From Planctomycetaceae bacterium (lineage in GTDB: Bacteria; Planctomycetota; Planctomycetia; Pirellulales; Pirellulaceae), in contig PBNZ01000003.1 in assembly GCA_002723275.1 (NCBI GenBank), forward strand, positions 20,867 through 76,638: 55,772 nt of DNA, given 5' to 3'. The notes beneath the pieces were generated by a model. It searched no databases and had not been told where the DNA came from. It saw only the letters and a list, made by a program, of their open reading frames with translations. Made by a program: the position numbers and the translations under genes. Shown here in pieces: positions 8,857 through 17,851 of the stretch. The stretch's first letter is position 1, and every line of letters starts with the position of its first letter.

Positions 8857-11646
8857 CTAGGCCGCTGTCGGCAGAGAGTCGGTGACAACCTCCCCGAAAA
8901 GTTTTCGATACGGTTCGCTCGTTTGCATCAAATCTTCATGCCGACCGGCGTGAGCGACTCGGCCGTTTTCGAGTACGTAGATTCGGTTGGCTGTCTCAAT
9001 GGTTGATCGGCGATGAGCGATCACCATGGTCGTGCGACCCTGCATGAGCTTCTTCAAAGCGATTTGGATTTCGCGTTCCGTTTCGGAGTCGAGCGCGGAG
9101 GTCGCTTCGTCAAGCAATAGGATTGGAGCGTCCTTGAGGACAGCACGAGCGATGGCCAAACGCTGCGCCTGGCCACCGGATAAGGTCGCATGTCGTTCGG
9201 CGACCTCCGTGTCGAAGCCTTGGGGTAATGCCATGATAAAGTCATAGGCAGATGCGACCTTTGCCGCAGCGACGATGTCGGCCTGACTCGCCTGAGGGGA
9301 TCCCATGCGAATGTTGTCAGCGATGGTACCGCTGAAGAGCGTTGTGTTCTGACTCACGACTGCCATGAGTCGTCGAACGTTGGCCGGCTCCAGTTCGCCA
9401 ATGTCGATGCCGTTGATGCTGATACTGCCTTGCTGAGGCTCATAAAACCGTTGTAACAACGAAAAGAGTGTCGACTTGCCTGCGCCAGACGGACCGACGA
9501 GGGCAATAATCTCGCCTGGGTTCACATCAAGTGATATGTTTTGAAGCACCTCCCCGTGGCCATAGCCAAAGGAAATATCGGAAACATTGAGTTCCACGCC
9601 ATGGTCGCAAGCGGGAACAGGATAATCGCCGCTTGGTTCCTCGAGAGGTAGATCCAACACGTTATACATTTTGCGAGCTCGGCTCAGACAACGGCTTAAA
9701 TTCACCCGCTCCCGTACGAGTTTCTTGGCAGGTTCATACGCTAACAATAATGCCGTTAAAAAAGCCATGAATTCGCCGGGAGTGCTGCCGACCTGGATCG
9801 TCTGCCAACCCGCATAAATGATCATGCCCCCAATCACAATCCCGCCGAGCGTCTCCATTAATGGGCTGGTTAGTTTTCCCACTCGAGCCAGAGAATTCCC
9901 TCTCGCCTCGACCTCAGCGACCGCCTCGTTCAATCGGGTTCGCATCACGGATTCCAAGTTGAACGATTTGACAGTGCCAATTCCCTGGCATGTCTCTTGG
10001 ACAGCGGATATGCCGGCCTCGATGCCATGGAATTCGGAGTTTGTTAGTTGACGAACCTTTTGAATGATGTGGTGAATCGAAAACACCAGCAAGGGTCCGG
10101 CGAGGATTGCGACAACACTCAATCTTGGGTTGGTGACGACCATCACGATGACAAGACCGACAAGCATCAAAAAGTTGCGAGCGATCCCCGTTGTCAGTAG
10201 GGTCAATGCCGAAGTGGCCGCGCGTGAACCGTTGCTGAATCTCGCCACGATTTTGCTGGAATGAGCCTGCGAGAAAAAGTCCATTCTCGCACTCAGAATC
10301 TTGTCAAACATCCGCCGTTTGAGTGACGCTGCGATACCATTACTGATCCGTGCCATGATCAAAGCTTGAGCATAGTCCGCGAATCCTTTCATAATGGATA
10401 AGCCCATCACCGTGGCGGCAATGAGCCACACCGCCTGCAGATTGCGGTCGACAAAAATGTCGTTGATCACACTTCGCATTAACCAGGCTAATCCCGCGGT
10501 CGAGGCAGCGACCATGCCCATCGCGAGAATCGCCAATGCGAACATCCCACGATGTCCCTTTGTTTCCGCAAGCAAGCGTCGGACGATCGGAGTCTTCGAT
10601 TGACTTGGACCGTCCAGGAATTCGTCGATGTTCGATTTGACGTGGCCCGTCACCATCTCCGAACTGCGGTCGTATAACTTCGATCGATATCCGAACATCC
10701 CCATCATGCGTCCGGCTGACCAGCCCAATGATCTGAACGCGATGGTGAGCGAAGCAAGACCGTGAATGGGGCACAACAGAAGAAAACAACTCAATAAGAA
10801 TCGGCTGAGAGCGCTGAGTGTCGTGCTGATCGCGATCTTCGGATTTACACCACCATACTTCATATGGAAGTGAGTCGCCGATTGTGATGCTCCACGGAAA
10901 AACTGGTAACGCAATGTTAAACGGTCCGGGGTAATCGTCTCGTATGCAATCGCGTCAGGACACCAGGCCGTTTTGCCACCTGCAGCGATCGTCGCTTTGA
11001 AAAAGGCGGTGTCCGAACCGCCTGTGATGATCATGTCCGTGTTGAAGCGAAGGCCTGATTGCTTCAGCCAATGCAAATCACCCATCCAGTTTCCCGTGGC
11101 GATGTGCGGCCTTCCACCCCGCTCCCAAGTTTGTAAGGCGGCTGCGTGTTTCCGCCCCTGCCGAGAAATTAAACTGGCGTTGATCAGTTTTTTCCAGAGA
11201 CCCACCTCCGAAACGGTACGACCAACCTTGACCGGACCACCCAAAAGATTCGCCCCTGTTCGTCGCCAATTTTCGATAAGTTTGCTGAGCCACTGACGAT
11301 CCGGATACTCGTCGTCGTCAATGAAACACAATAGGTCCGCCCCATATTTTAGTGACTCGTCGATGGCGCGATTCCGCGCAAAGGGAATGCCTGCATTCGG
11401 TTCGACAACGTAGCGAAGATCCGAAAATTTCTCCTGGTAACGTTCGACCACACTGCGTGCGGGACCGTCCTTTGCATTGTCGACGATCAAAAGAATCGTC
11501 TTGGAACCCTGTGGGAAATCAATCTGTGCGAAGGAATGGAAAAAATCCTCCAGCATATCGTTCCGCTGATAGGTTAAAACGGCGACGACAACGGTTGGCG
11601 ACGAGTCGTCTGGAAGGGGTGTTGTGTCGGTAGCGGGAATCGACAT
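8857..11646 (-). CDS. GT2 glycosyltransferase fused to an ABC exporter (permease + ATPase)
   Basis: A 929-residue fusion. Residues about 18-260 are a family 2 glycosyltransferase: LTYQRND, NAGIPFARNRAI, the acidic IDDDE near 109-113 as DXD, and GGSDTAFF near 209. One or two hydrophobic segments follow (about 272-305). Residues about 365-650 form a six-helix ABC exporter domain. Residues about 685-915 form the ATPase: Walker A GPSGAGKS (718-725), Q-loop SQN (766), signature LSGGQ (822-826), Walker B ILLLDE (842-847), D-loop SALD and H-loop His878. The exporter half is of the MsbA/lipid-flippase type. The frame is uninterrupted through the junction. The ATG at 11646 has AGGAAA upstream. It heads the - strand operon. 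A membrane enzyme that both glycosylates and flips its product is a reasonable inference, but the substrate is unknown. Confidence 0.88.
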   Translation of the reverse strand: MSIPATDTTPLPDDSSPTVVVAVLTYQRNDMLEDFFHSFAQIDFPQGSKTILLIVDNAKDGPARSVVERYQEKFSDLRYVVEPNAGIPFARNRAIDESLKYGADLLCFIDDDEYPDRQWLSKLIENWRRTGANLLGGPVKVGRTVSEVGLWKKLINASLISRQGRKHAAALQTWERGGRPHIATGNWMGDLHWLKQSGLRFNTDMIITGGSDTAFFKATIAAGGKTAWCPDAIAYETITPDRLTLRYQFFRGASQSATHFHMKYGGVNPKIAISTTLSALSRFLLSCFLLLCPIHGLASLTIAFRSLGWSAGRMMGMFGYRSKLYDRSSEMVTGHVKSNIDEFLDGPSQSKTPIVRRLLAETKGHRGMFALAILAMGMVAASTAGLAWLMRSVINDIFVDRNLQAVWLIAATVMGLSIMKGFADYAQALIMARISNGIAASLKRRMFDKILSARMDFFSQAHSSKIVARFSNGSRAATSALTLLTTGIARNFLMLVGLVIVMVVTNPRLSVVAILAGPLLVFSIHHIIQKVRQLTNSEFHGIEAGISAVQETCQGIGTVKSFNLESVMRTRLNEAVAEVEARGNSLARVGKLTSPLMETLGGIVIGGMIIYAGWQTIQVGSTPGEFMAFLTALLLAYEPAKKLVRERVNLSRCLSRARKMYNVLDLPLEEPSGDYPVPACDHGVELNVSDISFGYGHGEVLQNISLDVNPGEIIALVGPSGAGKSTLFSLLQRFYEPQQGSISINGIDIGELEPANVRRLMAVVSQNTTLFSGTIADNIRMGSPQASQADIVAAAKVASAYDFIMALPQGFDTEVAERHATLSGGQAQRLAIARAVLKDAPILLLDEATSALDSETEREIQIALKKLMQGRTTMVIAHRRSTIETANRIYVLENGRVAHAGRHEDLMQTSEPYRKLFGEVVTDSLPTAA

Positions 11647-12089
11647 CGATTAAGTTTCCTACTTCGTCAATGTATCGAGGCTGTTGATGGTTGAAGGAAC
11701 CGTTTCGAGCAGCCGTTCGGTTGGATCGCTGGGGCGTTTGGGGGCATATGGCGGCTTGTCATCGGAGTAGACCGCTAGCTTCACAGTGCTAGCTCCGCAG
11801 AGCGGGCCGAATCTCCTACAAATCGAATAACCCATTTGTGGCATTCGGCCAAGACCAATCCCGGAAAAGTAGCCGTGGAAAGGACTCGTTAGCAGCCTGA
11901 TATTGGGGCAAATTCAGAAGCTGGAAGACCGACGATGTGCGTTGAATCGTAGACAACCCTTTGTTAACCTTCGCGCGATGAAATGGAGTGCATCGTTCAT
12001 GCTGACCTCTAAGTCGCAACTCTAGGTTGCCGGGTGTTTAGGATTCGGGCTGACCACATCGCTCGATTTGTCAATGAAAGAGGATTACC
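11647..12089. other. Divergent intergenic region with short inverted repeat
   Basis: About 440 bases separate the - strand exporter operon from the + strand oxygenase gene, so promoters for both should lie here. Open frames inside it are short and lack ribosome sites. An inverted repeat GCTAGC at 11773-11778 and 11788-11793, spaced by 9 bases, is the only clear symmetry and could be a weak hairpin or operator. I could not identify convincing -35/-10 pairs. Confidence 0.4.
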
Positions 12090-13037
12090 GTGATTAATTA
12101 CGTCCACGATGATTCCTTGGTTGCAGCAAAATCTGAAGTTGGACCTTCGACCTTGCTTGATCGTATCGATGCGAGTGCTATCAAGGCGTCGCCGTTTCCC
12201 TATGTTGTCATCGAGGATGCGTTGGCAGTTGATGAATATCGTGAATTGGAGGCAGCTTTGCCGCCGATCGAAGTCTTGCCGAAAAAATTCCGTGAATGCA
12301 ACAATCGGCGAGTCGATTTGATCTCGAGCAGTGGACGAGCTGAATTGCCCATCGAACAGATCACCGAGCGGTGGTCGCGTTTTCTACAGGACCATGCATC
12401 GGAGCGATTCGTCGACCAGGTTGTTTCTTTGTTTGGGGGGCATATCGCAGCGAGTTCCTCGCGATTTTATCAGGAAATTCTGGGACCATCTTGGAAGCGT
12501 GCTCTTTACGATCCTAAGAAACGTGGCGGAGGAAAAAAGTTTCGATGGATGCAACCCTGGATATCGTTGAGTAAAACGAATTGGCTGAATGATTTTGCAA
12601 ATCCTCAATCACTCCAAGTGACGGGGAGGGCAACGCTGGCCTTGAATACGCCCGTGATTCAGCAGACGTCAGTGCGTGGACCGCATGTCGATTCAAGACA
12701 CAAGTGTTACGTTGGTTTGTTTTATTTGCGGCACCCTGATGATCAAAGCACAGGGGGCGACTTGGAGTTGTTTCGTTGGAAGTCCGGCAAACCACGCACC
12801 CGGTGGGCCTCGAAGATTTCTGACAATGAGTTGGAATTGATCGAGACCGTGCCTTATCGCCCCAATACCTACGTTCTCTTCTTGAACACTGACGACGCGA
12901 TTCATGGAGTCACCATTCGTTCTAAATCGGAGGTTCCACGATATCTTTGCGTGACTTCAGGTTGGTTCTCATCCGCCCCTGAACGTATTGTGGGCCCCTC
13001 TTTTACCGGGCAAGGGAATGGGGTTTATGAAAAATAA
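12090..13037 (+). CDS. 2-oxoglutarate/Fe(II)-dependent oxygenase
   Basis: A 315-residue oxygenase of the prolyl-4-hydroxylase-like 2OG-Fe(II) superfamily. The iron ligands are visible as HVD (His199, Asp201) and a distal His272 in DDAIHGVTIR, followed by Arg residues able to bind the 2-oxoglutarate carboxylate; the core strand LFYLRHPDDQSTGGDLELF is characteristic. These enzymes hydroxylate or otherwise oxidise peptides, sugars or small molecules using O2. The start is a GTG at 12090 with AAAGAGGA about 6 bases upstream. Its last bases overlap the ATG of the next sulfotransferase gene by 11 bases, indicating translational coupling. An attractive inference is that it makes a hydroxyl group that the partner enzyme sulfates. 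No signal peptide is seen. Confidence 0.82.
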   Translation: MINYVHDDSLVAAKSEVGPSTLLDRIDASAIKASPFPYVVIEDALAVDEYRELEAALPPIEVLPKKFRECNNRRVDLISSSGRAELPIEQITERWSRFLQDHASERFVDQVVSLFGGHIAASSSRFYQEILGPSWKRALYDPKKRGGGKKFRWMQPWISLSKTNWLNDFANPQSLQVTGRATLALNTPVIQQTSVRGPHVDSRHKCYVGLFYLRHPDDQSTGGDLELFRWKSGKPRTRWASKISDNELELIETVPYRPNTYVLFLNTDDAIHGVTIRSKSEVPRYLCVTSGWFSSAPERIVGPSFTGQGNGVYEK

Positions 13038-13626
13038 AGTGGTTGGGATCGGATTGTCCAAAACAGGGACCACGACACTTCGTGAAGTTTTCAGGGTGTT
13101 GGGCTTTGAATATGTTGGATTCGATGGTGAACTGACAAACGCCGTGCTCGACGGTGAGACGCGTTCGGCACTCGAAGTTTTGGACCCGTATGAGGCAGCA
13201 GCAAATTTTCCGTGGGCGTTGATGTATCGGGAAATCGATGCTGCCTGTTCCAACACTCGCTTTGTGCTTACTGTCAGGCGTGATTCGCAAACGTGGCTCA
13301 AGAGTTTGCGTAGCCAAGCGAAGAAGCGGCCAAATTCAGCTTATCGTGAAAGAATCTACGGTTGTCGAAATCTAGGCGGACATGAAGATCGGCTCCTCAA
13401 GTATTACGAGAACCATAATCAGCAGGTACGAGATTATTTTGCAAGTCGGCCCGAAGCGTTGCTCGAACTGTGTTGGGAGACAGGGGCTGGCTGGCACGAG
13501 TTATGTGAGTTCTTGGACGTGCCGATTCCGATGGCTCCTGTTCCACATGCCAATCGCTCGCCGGTGACCAAAAAGCCGGTGTTCCGTCGCATGCTTTCAA
13601 TGTTCGGTGAGCGAAAATCTGCGTGA
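13027..13626 (+). CDS. Sulfotransferase (Sulfotransfer_4-like)
   Basis: A 199-residue sulfotransferase-like protein. The start ATG at 13027 lies inside the 3' end of the oxygenase gene; the longer frame from 12988 is less likely because the PAPS loop (VGIGLSKTGTTTLREVF, about residues 4-20) then begins the protein as in relatives. The second nucleotide-binding region is FVLTVRRDSQTWLKSL near residues 79-94. Motif layout matches the small Sulfotransfer_4 family. With the genes at 4111, 4847 and the N-terminal domain of 5737-8838 it makes four PAPS-type domains within 10 kb. The acceptor is unknown. Confidence 0.8.
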   Translation: MKNKVVGIGLSKTGTTTLREVFRVLGFEYVGFDGELTNAVLDGETRSALEVLDPYEAAANFPWALMYREIDAACSNTRFVLTVRRDSQTWLKSLRSQAKKRPNSAYRERIYGCRNLGGHEDRLLKYYENHNQQVRDYFASRPEALLELCWETGAGWHELCEFLDVPIPMAPVPHANRSPVTKKPVFRRMLSMFGERKSA

Positions 13627-13867
13627 GCGACCCATCGGGGTGAAGGGCAGGAATGCTCGTCTCATAACCGAAGGGCATGATGCTCTCCGGGCAGCGACGC
13701 AGCCAATCGAGAGAATAGGAGTGATTCTGCGTGATTTTTGAGGTAGATTCGCTCGCGTCGCCAGAAAATCACTTGTCAAACTTGTCGGGTGCACTAACAA
13801 GAACCAACGTGGCACTCTTTCTTCTGCTCAGTGACTGAATTCAAGGCTTAACATAAGGATCGTCGAG

Positions 13868-15181
13868 ATGCGAATTTTAGCACCCATTCTTCTGCTTATA
13901 TCGCTGAACCTGGCCCTTATCGCCGATGAAGGGTGGAATCAATTCCGCGGAGCCGTGGGTGGGAGATTGCCAGTCGTCGAGCACCCGCTCGAATGGGCTG
14001 AGAATTCGAACATCGCCTGGGCCGTACCGATGAAAGGCAGTGGTTGGTCTTCGCCACTCGTATTGGGTGATCGTATCTATCTGACCTCGGCTGTATCCGA
14101 AGGTGGGGATCGTCCCAAGGGCATGGTGGCCGGCGTTGCGAGCATGCGGTCGTTCCGTAATGCAAAACCCGATAAACATGATTTCAATGTCAGCTGTTAC
14201 GACCTCAGTACTGGAGAAGAACTCTGGAGCAAAACCGTAGGTGAAATGGTTCCGCCCGTTGTGCACCCGTCGAATACCTACGCGACGGAATCTCCTGCCA
14301 CCGATGGCGAACGCATTATTACCTTGTTTGCTACGACGGGGACATTGGTTGGATGGGATCCTGACGGGAAAGAATTGTGGAGGCAGGAGCTCGGAACCTA
14401 TAAATCCGGTAACGGATTCGGTACCGGAAGTTCTTTGGCGATTCTAGACAATCGAGTTTTTGTTCAGTTCGATAACGATGAGAACTCGTTCGTCGCCGCT
14501 TACAGTACGGAGACTGGAGAGCAGCTTTGGCGCGATGACCGTCCGGGGAAGACGAGTTGGAGCACGCCAATGATTTGGGAGCATTCGGGTCGAAAGGAAT
14601 TGGTTACTTGTGGATCTGATATCGTGACCGCTTATGACCCGGCCGACGGCACCGTGATCTGGCAGTTGTCGGGGATGAAGTCAGGCTTTAGTGGCTCGCC
14701 TGCGATCGATGCCGACCGCATCTACTTTGGAACGAGTGGACCGATGAGTGCCGGTCCACTGGTCGCCGTCAAAGCAGGGACTGAGGGCGAGATCGAATTG
14801 GATCGTAATTTTGAATCCGAAAAGGTTGCCTGGTCTCGCACCAGGTCGGGGCCTGGAATGGCGTCGCCGGTTGTCGCAAATGGACATCTCTTTATCACCG
14901 GATCAAGTGGGATCCTGAATTGCTACGATACAGAAACCGGCGAACGAGTCTACAAGAAACGAGTTTCTGATATGAAGACCGTCGTCGCCTCTCTCTGGGC
15001 GGACGAGGAGCGCGTCTTTATTCTCGACGAAAATGGGACGACGCATATTATTGCGGCCGGTCCAGAATTCAACGTGCTCGGTACGAATCAAATCGACGAT
15101 CTCGTCTGGTCCACTCCAACGGTCGCCGGGGATTCCCTGATCATTCGTGGAGTTGAAAAGCTCTATTGCATTCGCCAATAA
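13868..15181 (+). CDS. Secreted PQQ-like beta-propeller repeat protein
   Basis: A 437-residue protein with an N-terminal signal peptide (residues about 1-20) followed by WNQFRG, the usual start of planctomycete PQQ-like propellers. Repeated blade motifs of the type aromatic-D-x-x-T/D-G-x-x-x-W are visible: CYDLSTGEELW, GWDPDGKELW, AYSTETGEQLW, AYDPADGTVIW and CYDTETGERVY. Such proteins resemble BamB and quinoprotein propellers but usually lack catalytic residues, so binding or a structural role is more likely than dehydrogenase activity. It stands alone, about 240 bases after the sulfotransferase gene, and should be exported to the periplasm or cell surface. Confidence 0.85.
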   Translation: MRILAPILLLISLNLALIADEGWNQFRGAVGGRLPVVEHPLEWAENSNIAWAVPMKGSGWSSPLVLGDRIYLTSAVSEGGDRPKGMVAGVASMRSFRNAKPDKHDFNVSCYDLSTGEELWSKTVGEMVPPVVHPSNTYATESPATDGERIITLFATTGTLVGWDPDGKELWRQELGTYKSGNGFGTGSSLAILDNRVFVQFDNDENSFVAAYSTETGEQLWRDDRPGKTSWSTPMIWEHSGRKELVTCGSDIVTAYDPADGTVIWQLSGMKSGFSGSPAIDADRIYFGTSGPMSAGPLVAVKAGTEGEIELDRNFESEKVAWSRTRSGPGMASPVVANGHLFITGSSGILNCYDTETGERVYKKRVSDMKTVVASLWADEERVFILDENGTTHIIAAGPEFNVLGTNQIDDLVWSTPTVAGDSLIIRGVEKLYCIRQ

Positions 15182-15592
15182 GCGGGGATGCTTGCGGCAG
15201 TCTGAGATCGATTGGCTTACTCTCGAAGCGGCCAAAGTGGAGATCCAAGGTGAATGTCTCTGTACATTCGGAGCCCGTTGATCGGGTACTTCGTCGCGAT
15301 GTTCACTTGCATTCCCCTAACCTTCTGAGCGATGGTCCTCCTCTGGCAAGCAACGAGGCAACGGTTCCTTTCCTATTTCGGCTGATCCCAATTGATTTCC
15401 AAATAAGTGGAATGGGATGGCGAACAGAGCAGAGACCGGGATTTTTTTCCGGTGTTGCAGTTCTTTTTTGATAGGATTTTGCTTGGCGGTGTTTTCAGCT
15501 TTTTGCATCAATCTCTGATTCGAACAGTCTCTGATTCCTTGAGGGCAGCCTCGAGTTTGCAAAGCTAGGTTGATGCCGCGGGGGAGATCACG
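15182..15592. other. Intergenic region with degenerate direct repeats
   Basis: About 410 bases without a supported gene. The 10-base word TCTCTGATTC occurs at 15512-15521 and 15528-15537. Just upstream, two related T-rich segments beginning CGGTGTT occur near 15453 and 15487. These lie 60-140 bases before the small membrane-protein gene and could be a regulator-binding region. The open frames here have no ribosome sites. Confidence 0.35.
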
Positions 15593-15922
15593 ATGGCGAT
15601 TTTTGTTATGGGATTCATTCTTGCAATTCCGGTCTCCTTTATTCTGCTGGTGATTCTTGCTTGTCTGAATTCTGGACCCGTCGCCGTGGTGTTGCGAAGC
15701 TTAGCGAGCATCGTTGGTTTCGCCATGATGGGCTTTTTTGTTTTTGGCTATTTGGCCAGTTATGAAATCGATGATGCATCAGGATTGTCTTTTCGCCTGG
15801 TCTACGGTCTGTTTTTTCTACTGGTTTCCTCTGCGATTGTTTTTATGTGGATTCCGCGTAAGAAGGCGGCTGAAATCCAGGAGGATTCGAGCCCAGCTCT
15901 TTCCAAAAATGAACTCCCTTAA
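15593..15922 (+). CDS. Small three-helix membrane protein of unknown function
   Basis: A 109-residue protein with three hydrophobic segments at about residues 4-27, 31-52 and 67-88, followed by a charged C-terminal tail (PRKKAAEIQE). GGGGGAG lies a few bases before the ATG, which supports translation. I do not recognise the family. The topology suggests an inner-membrane protein with a cytoplasmic tail. It is followed after about 60 bases by another unknown gene on the same strand, so the two may be co-transcribed. Confidence 0.6.
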   Translation: MAIFVMGFILAIPVSFILLVILACLNSGPVAVVLRSLASIVGFAMMGFFVFGYLASYEIDDASGLSFRLVYGLFFLLVSSAIVFMWIPRKKAAEIQEDSSPALSKNELP

Positions 15923-15985
15923 CTTTGTCGCGTAACAGACCCCCGAATCCATGCCAAACCTGTCTTTCGCGTTGCTCTCTGGAGC

Positions 15986-16681
15986 ATGGTTGTTCGTTGG
16001 TCGGAGCAGTATCCTTTGAAGCAGAAGTTCTGGCTCATCAACTATCCTGATGCAGATTTAACTGCCGGAGCGGAGCGAGTAAGCTCGGAAGAGCTTGCCG
16101 GGAAATTAGCGATGCTCGATCTAGCGACGACATTACGAATGGTTGGATTTGTTGGGATCCAAAATGGTTGGGCTGTTCTTCAAGACTGGCGTATGTCTTT
16201 CTTTTCACGACGTCCCAGTGTAAAGCGACTAATGGTTTGGTTGGCTGATTTTCCAGCGGAGACACAAGCAAGGCTGAAACGATTGGGCGGCTCTGTGTTG
16301 GTGCACGAGACGAAAGGGAAGGCGTTTTTTGAGATGGGTTACGGGCGTAAACTCGATCGAGTCGAGGACCGCGACAAATACCAAACACCCGAAGAATTCT
16401 ACCGTGCCGTTGCTATAGAGCTTCGTGTCGCTGGAAAAGCGAAGGCGATCAAAGAGTTCAGTTGGAACAAGGCTGATGCACAATACATCCAAGTAGCACT
16501 CGGGCGTTTGCCTGGTGAATGGTTGGTGCGGTTATCTCGTGTCGATCCGACAACGGTTTCCGACAAGGAACCGGTGATTCTGGACGAAGTCGTGGCGGCG
16601 ATAGAACAAGGGCGATTTAGCCCCCCGGCCGGGAAAGTCTATTGGATGTACCGTTGGCAGGGAGCTCCGGTACAACGTTGA
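15986..16681 (+). CDS. Hypothetical protein
   Basis: A 231-residue soluble protein that I cannot assign to a family. It has no signal peptide or membrane segment, is rich in charged residues and contains several Trp (for example GWAVLQDW, MVWLADF and VYWMYRW). The open frame is long and has ordinary codon use, so it is probably real. The start is tentative: GGAG lies only about 2 bases before the ATG, and in-frame alternatives downstream lack better sites. It is in the same direction as the small membrane protein upstream and converges with the CBM6-like gene. Confidence 0.55.
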   Translation: MVVRWSEQYPLKQKFWLINYPDADLTAGAERVSSEELAGKLAMLDLATTLRMVGFVGIQNGWAVLQDWRMSFFSRRPSVKRLMVWLADFPAETQARLKRLGGSVLVHETKGKAFFEMGYGRKLDRVEDRDKYQTPEEFYRAVAIELRVAGKAKAIKEFSWNKADAQYIQVALGRLPGEWLVRLSRVDPTTVSDKEPVILDEVVAAIEQGRFSPPAGKVYWMYRWQGAPVQR

Positions 16682-16726
16682 CACCTCCGGCTTCGCACAA
16701 TGCCGATCGTCGACGCGAATCCTGTT

Positions 16727-17287
16727 CTACGGCTGTAGCTCGAATAGCAAATAATCGATGTCGCCAATGCTGTTGGATGCTCCAACTTCATCCATCACCA
16801 TTTTGATTCGATGCTTGCCTTTGGGCAGGGAAACGTTTTCGACCTTGATGACTTTCAGTTTGTCCCAACCCCCCGTGTCTGGTATCACGATCGGTCCGGT
16901 AATATTCTTGCCGTCGATTTCGAGATGGAATTTTCCACCTTGTTTGTTGGAGGCGACCGGCATCGTTATCGAGTATTTACCGGCCTTACGAATGTCGACG
17001 CTGTACCACAGCCACTCGCCCGCTTTGGTCCATCCGAGTCCATGTCCATTCGAGGCGTCACTCCGCTTTTCAATATCAACCTGAGTCGGTTCGCGATAAT
17101 CTGCGCCGAGGTTCTTCTCGTCGACGTCGTAATAGGCGACGCCAGCTTTGCCGAGATCGAAGTGTTCTGCTTCGATTTTGCCGGGAATGACAGGCAGCTT
17201 GTTTCCAAAGGGTTTGGTTTCACCTAGAACCGTTGAGAGCAGGCCGATGGTCATCAGCATGGCGAGCGGCAGTTGGACAAACGACAT
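16727..17287 (-). CDS. Secreted CBM6/CBM35-like carbohydrate-binding protein
   Basis: A 186-residue secreted protein that is almost entirely one carbohydrate-binding module. The ATG at 17287 is chosen because GGAGAG lies 8 bases upstream. A signal peptide (about residues 1-23) precedes PGKIEAEHFD, the classic opening of CBM6/CBM35 jelly-roll modules. Other hallmarks are a GWTKAGEWLWYSV strand with aromatic residues, HLEIDGK, and a terminal GDIDYLLFE with the structural calcium-type Asp. Such modules bind polysaccharide ends or chains. No catalytic domain is attached, so it may be a free adhesin-like or binding protein. It sits alone between unrelated genes. Confidence 0.8.
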   Translation of the reverse strand: MSFVQLPLAMLMTIGLLSTVLGETKPFGNKLPVIPGKIEAEHFDLGKAGVAYYDVDEKNLGADYREPTQVDIEKRSDASNGHGLGWTKAGEWLWYSVDIRKAGKYSITMPVASNKQGGKFHLEIDGKNITGPIVIPDTGGWDKLKVIKVENVSLPKGKHRIKMVMDEVGASNSIGDIDYLLFELQP

Positions 17288-17851
17288 GTATCTTCTCTCC
17301 AAATCAGGGTTAGTTTTCAGGATGAATGTCCCGTGATTCTAACAATTCTTGATGGGATGTGTTCCGTCAATTCCCGCTCTCCTCGAAATGCCAATGCGAT
17401 CGATGCTGCGTATTGATTTCAAGTAGATCCAATCGGAATTGCTGATGTTCTGTTACGAGAGTCGGCAATGCGGTTTGCCCCACTTTGCCGTCTCGGACAA
17501 CAATTTTTCGAAACTTCTCCGCATTCGAGCCAACGGGAAATCGATTCGTGTCGAAGGTTCAATTCCCATGGGGTGTCCAGTTTTACCGGTTGAAACAATC
17601 AGCTGTGGGGGCTCTGGACGTGGGATGGAAATGAATCGAAATGCTCACGAAACGCGGGAAATTAACATAATTCCGTGGTGGGATTGGTCTAGATTTCGAG
17701 TAAAGAATTAGAGGCTGCGAAAGCAGGAGATTTTAGATTCAATCGTGATCGAATTCTCTGCCACACGTTATCCTCCACCGCCAATCTTCATGGAACTTGA
17801 ATTTGATCGAGGAATCGTCGTCTTCGTTGATGGCATCGACTTGAATAGGCT
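17288..17851. other. Intergenic region
   Basis: About 560 bases between the CBM6-like gene and the broken H-NOX gene. A 90-codon open frame at 17439-17711 has no recognisable domain, an uncertain TTG start and no clear ribosome site, so I do not call it. Promoters for both flanking genes would be expected here, but none is distinct. Confidence 0.3.

Noticed and set aside
17439-17711. 90-codon frame before the H-NOX remnant
   Set aside because: No recognisable domain, TTG start with no ribosome site, lies in an otherwise empty gap.
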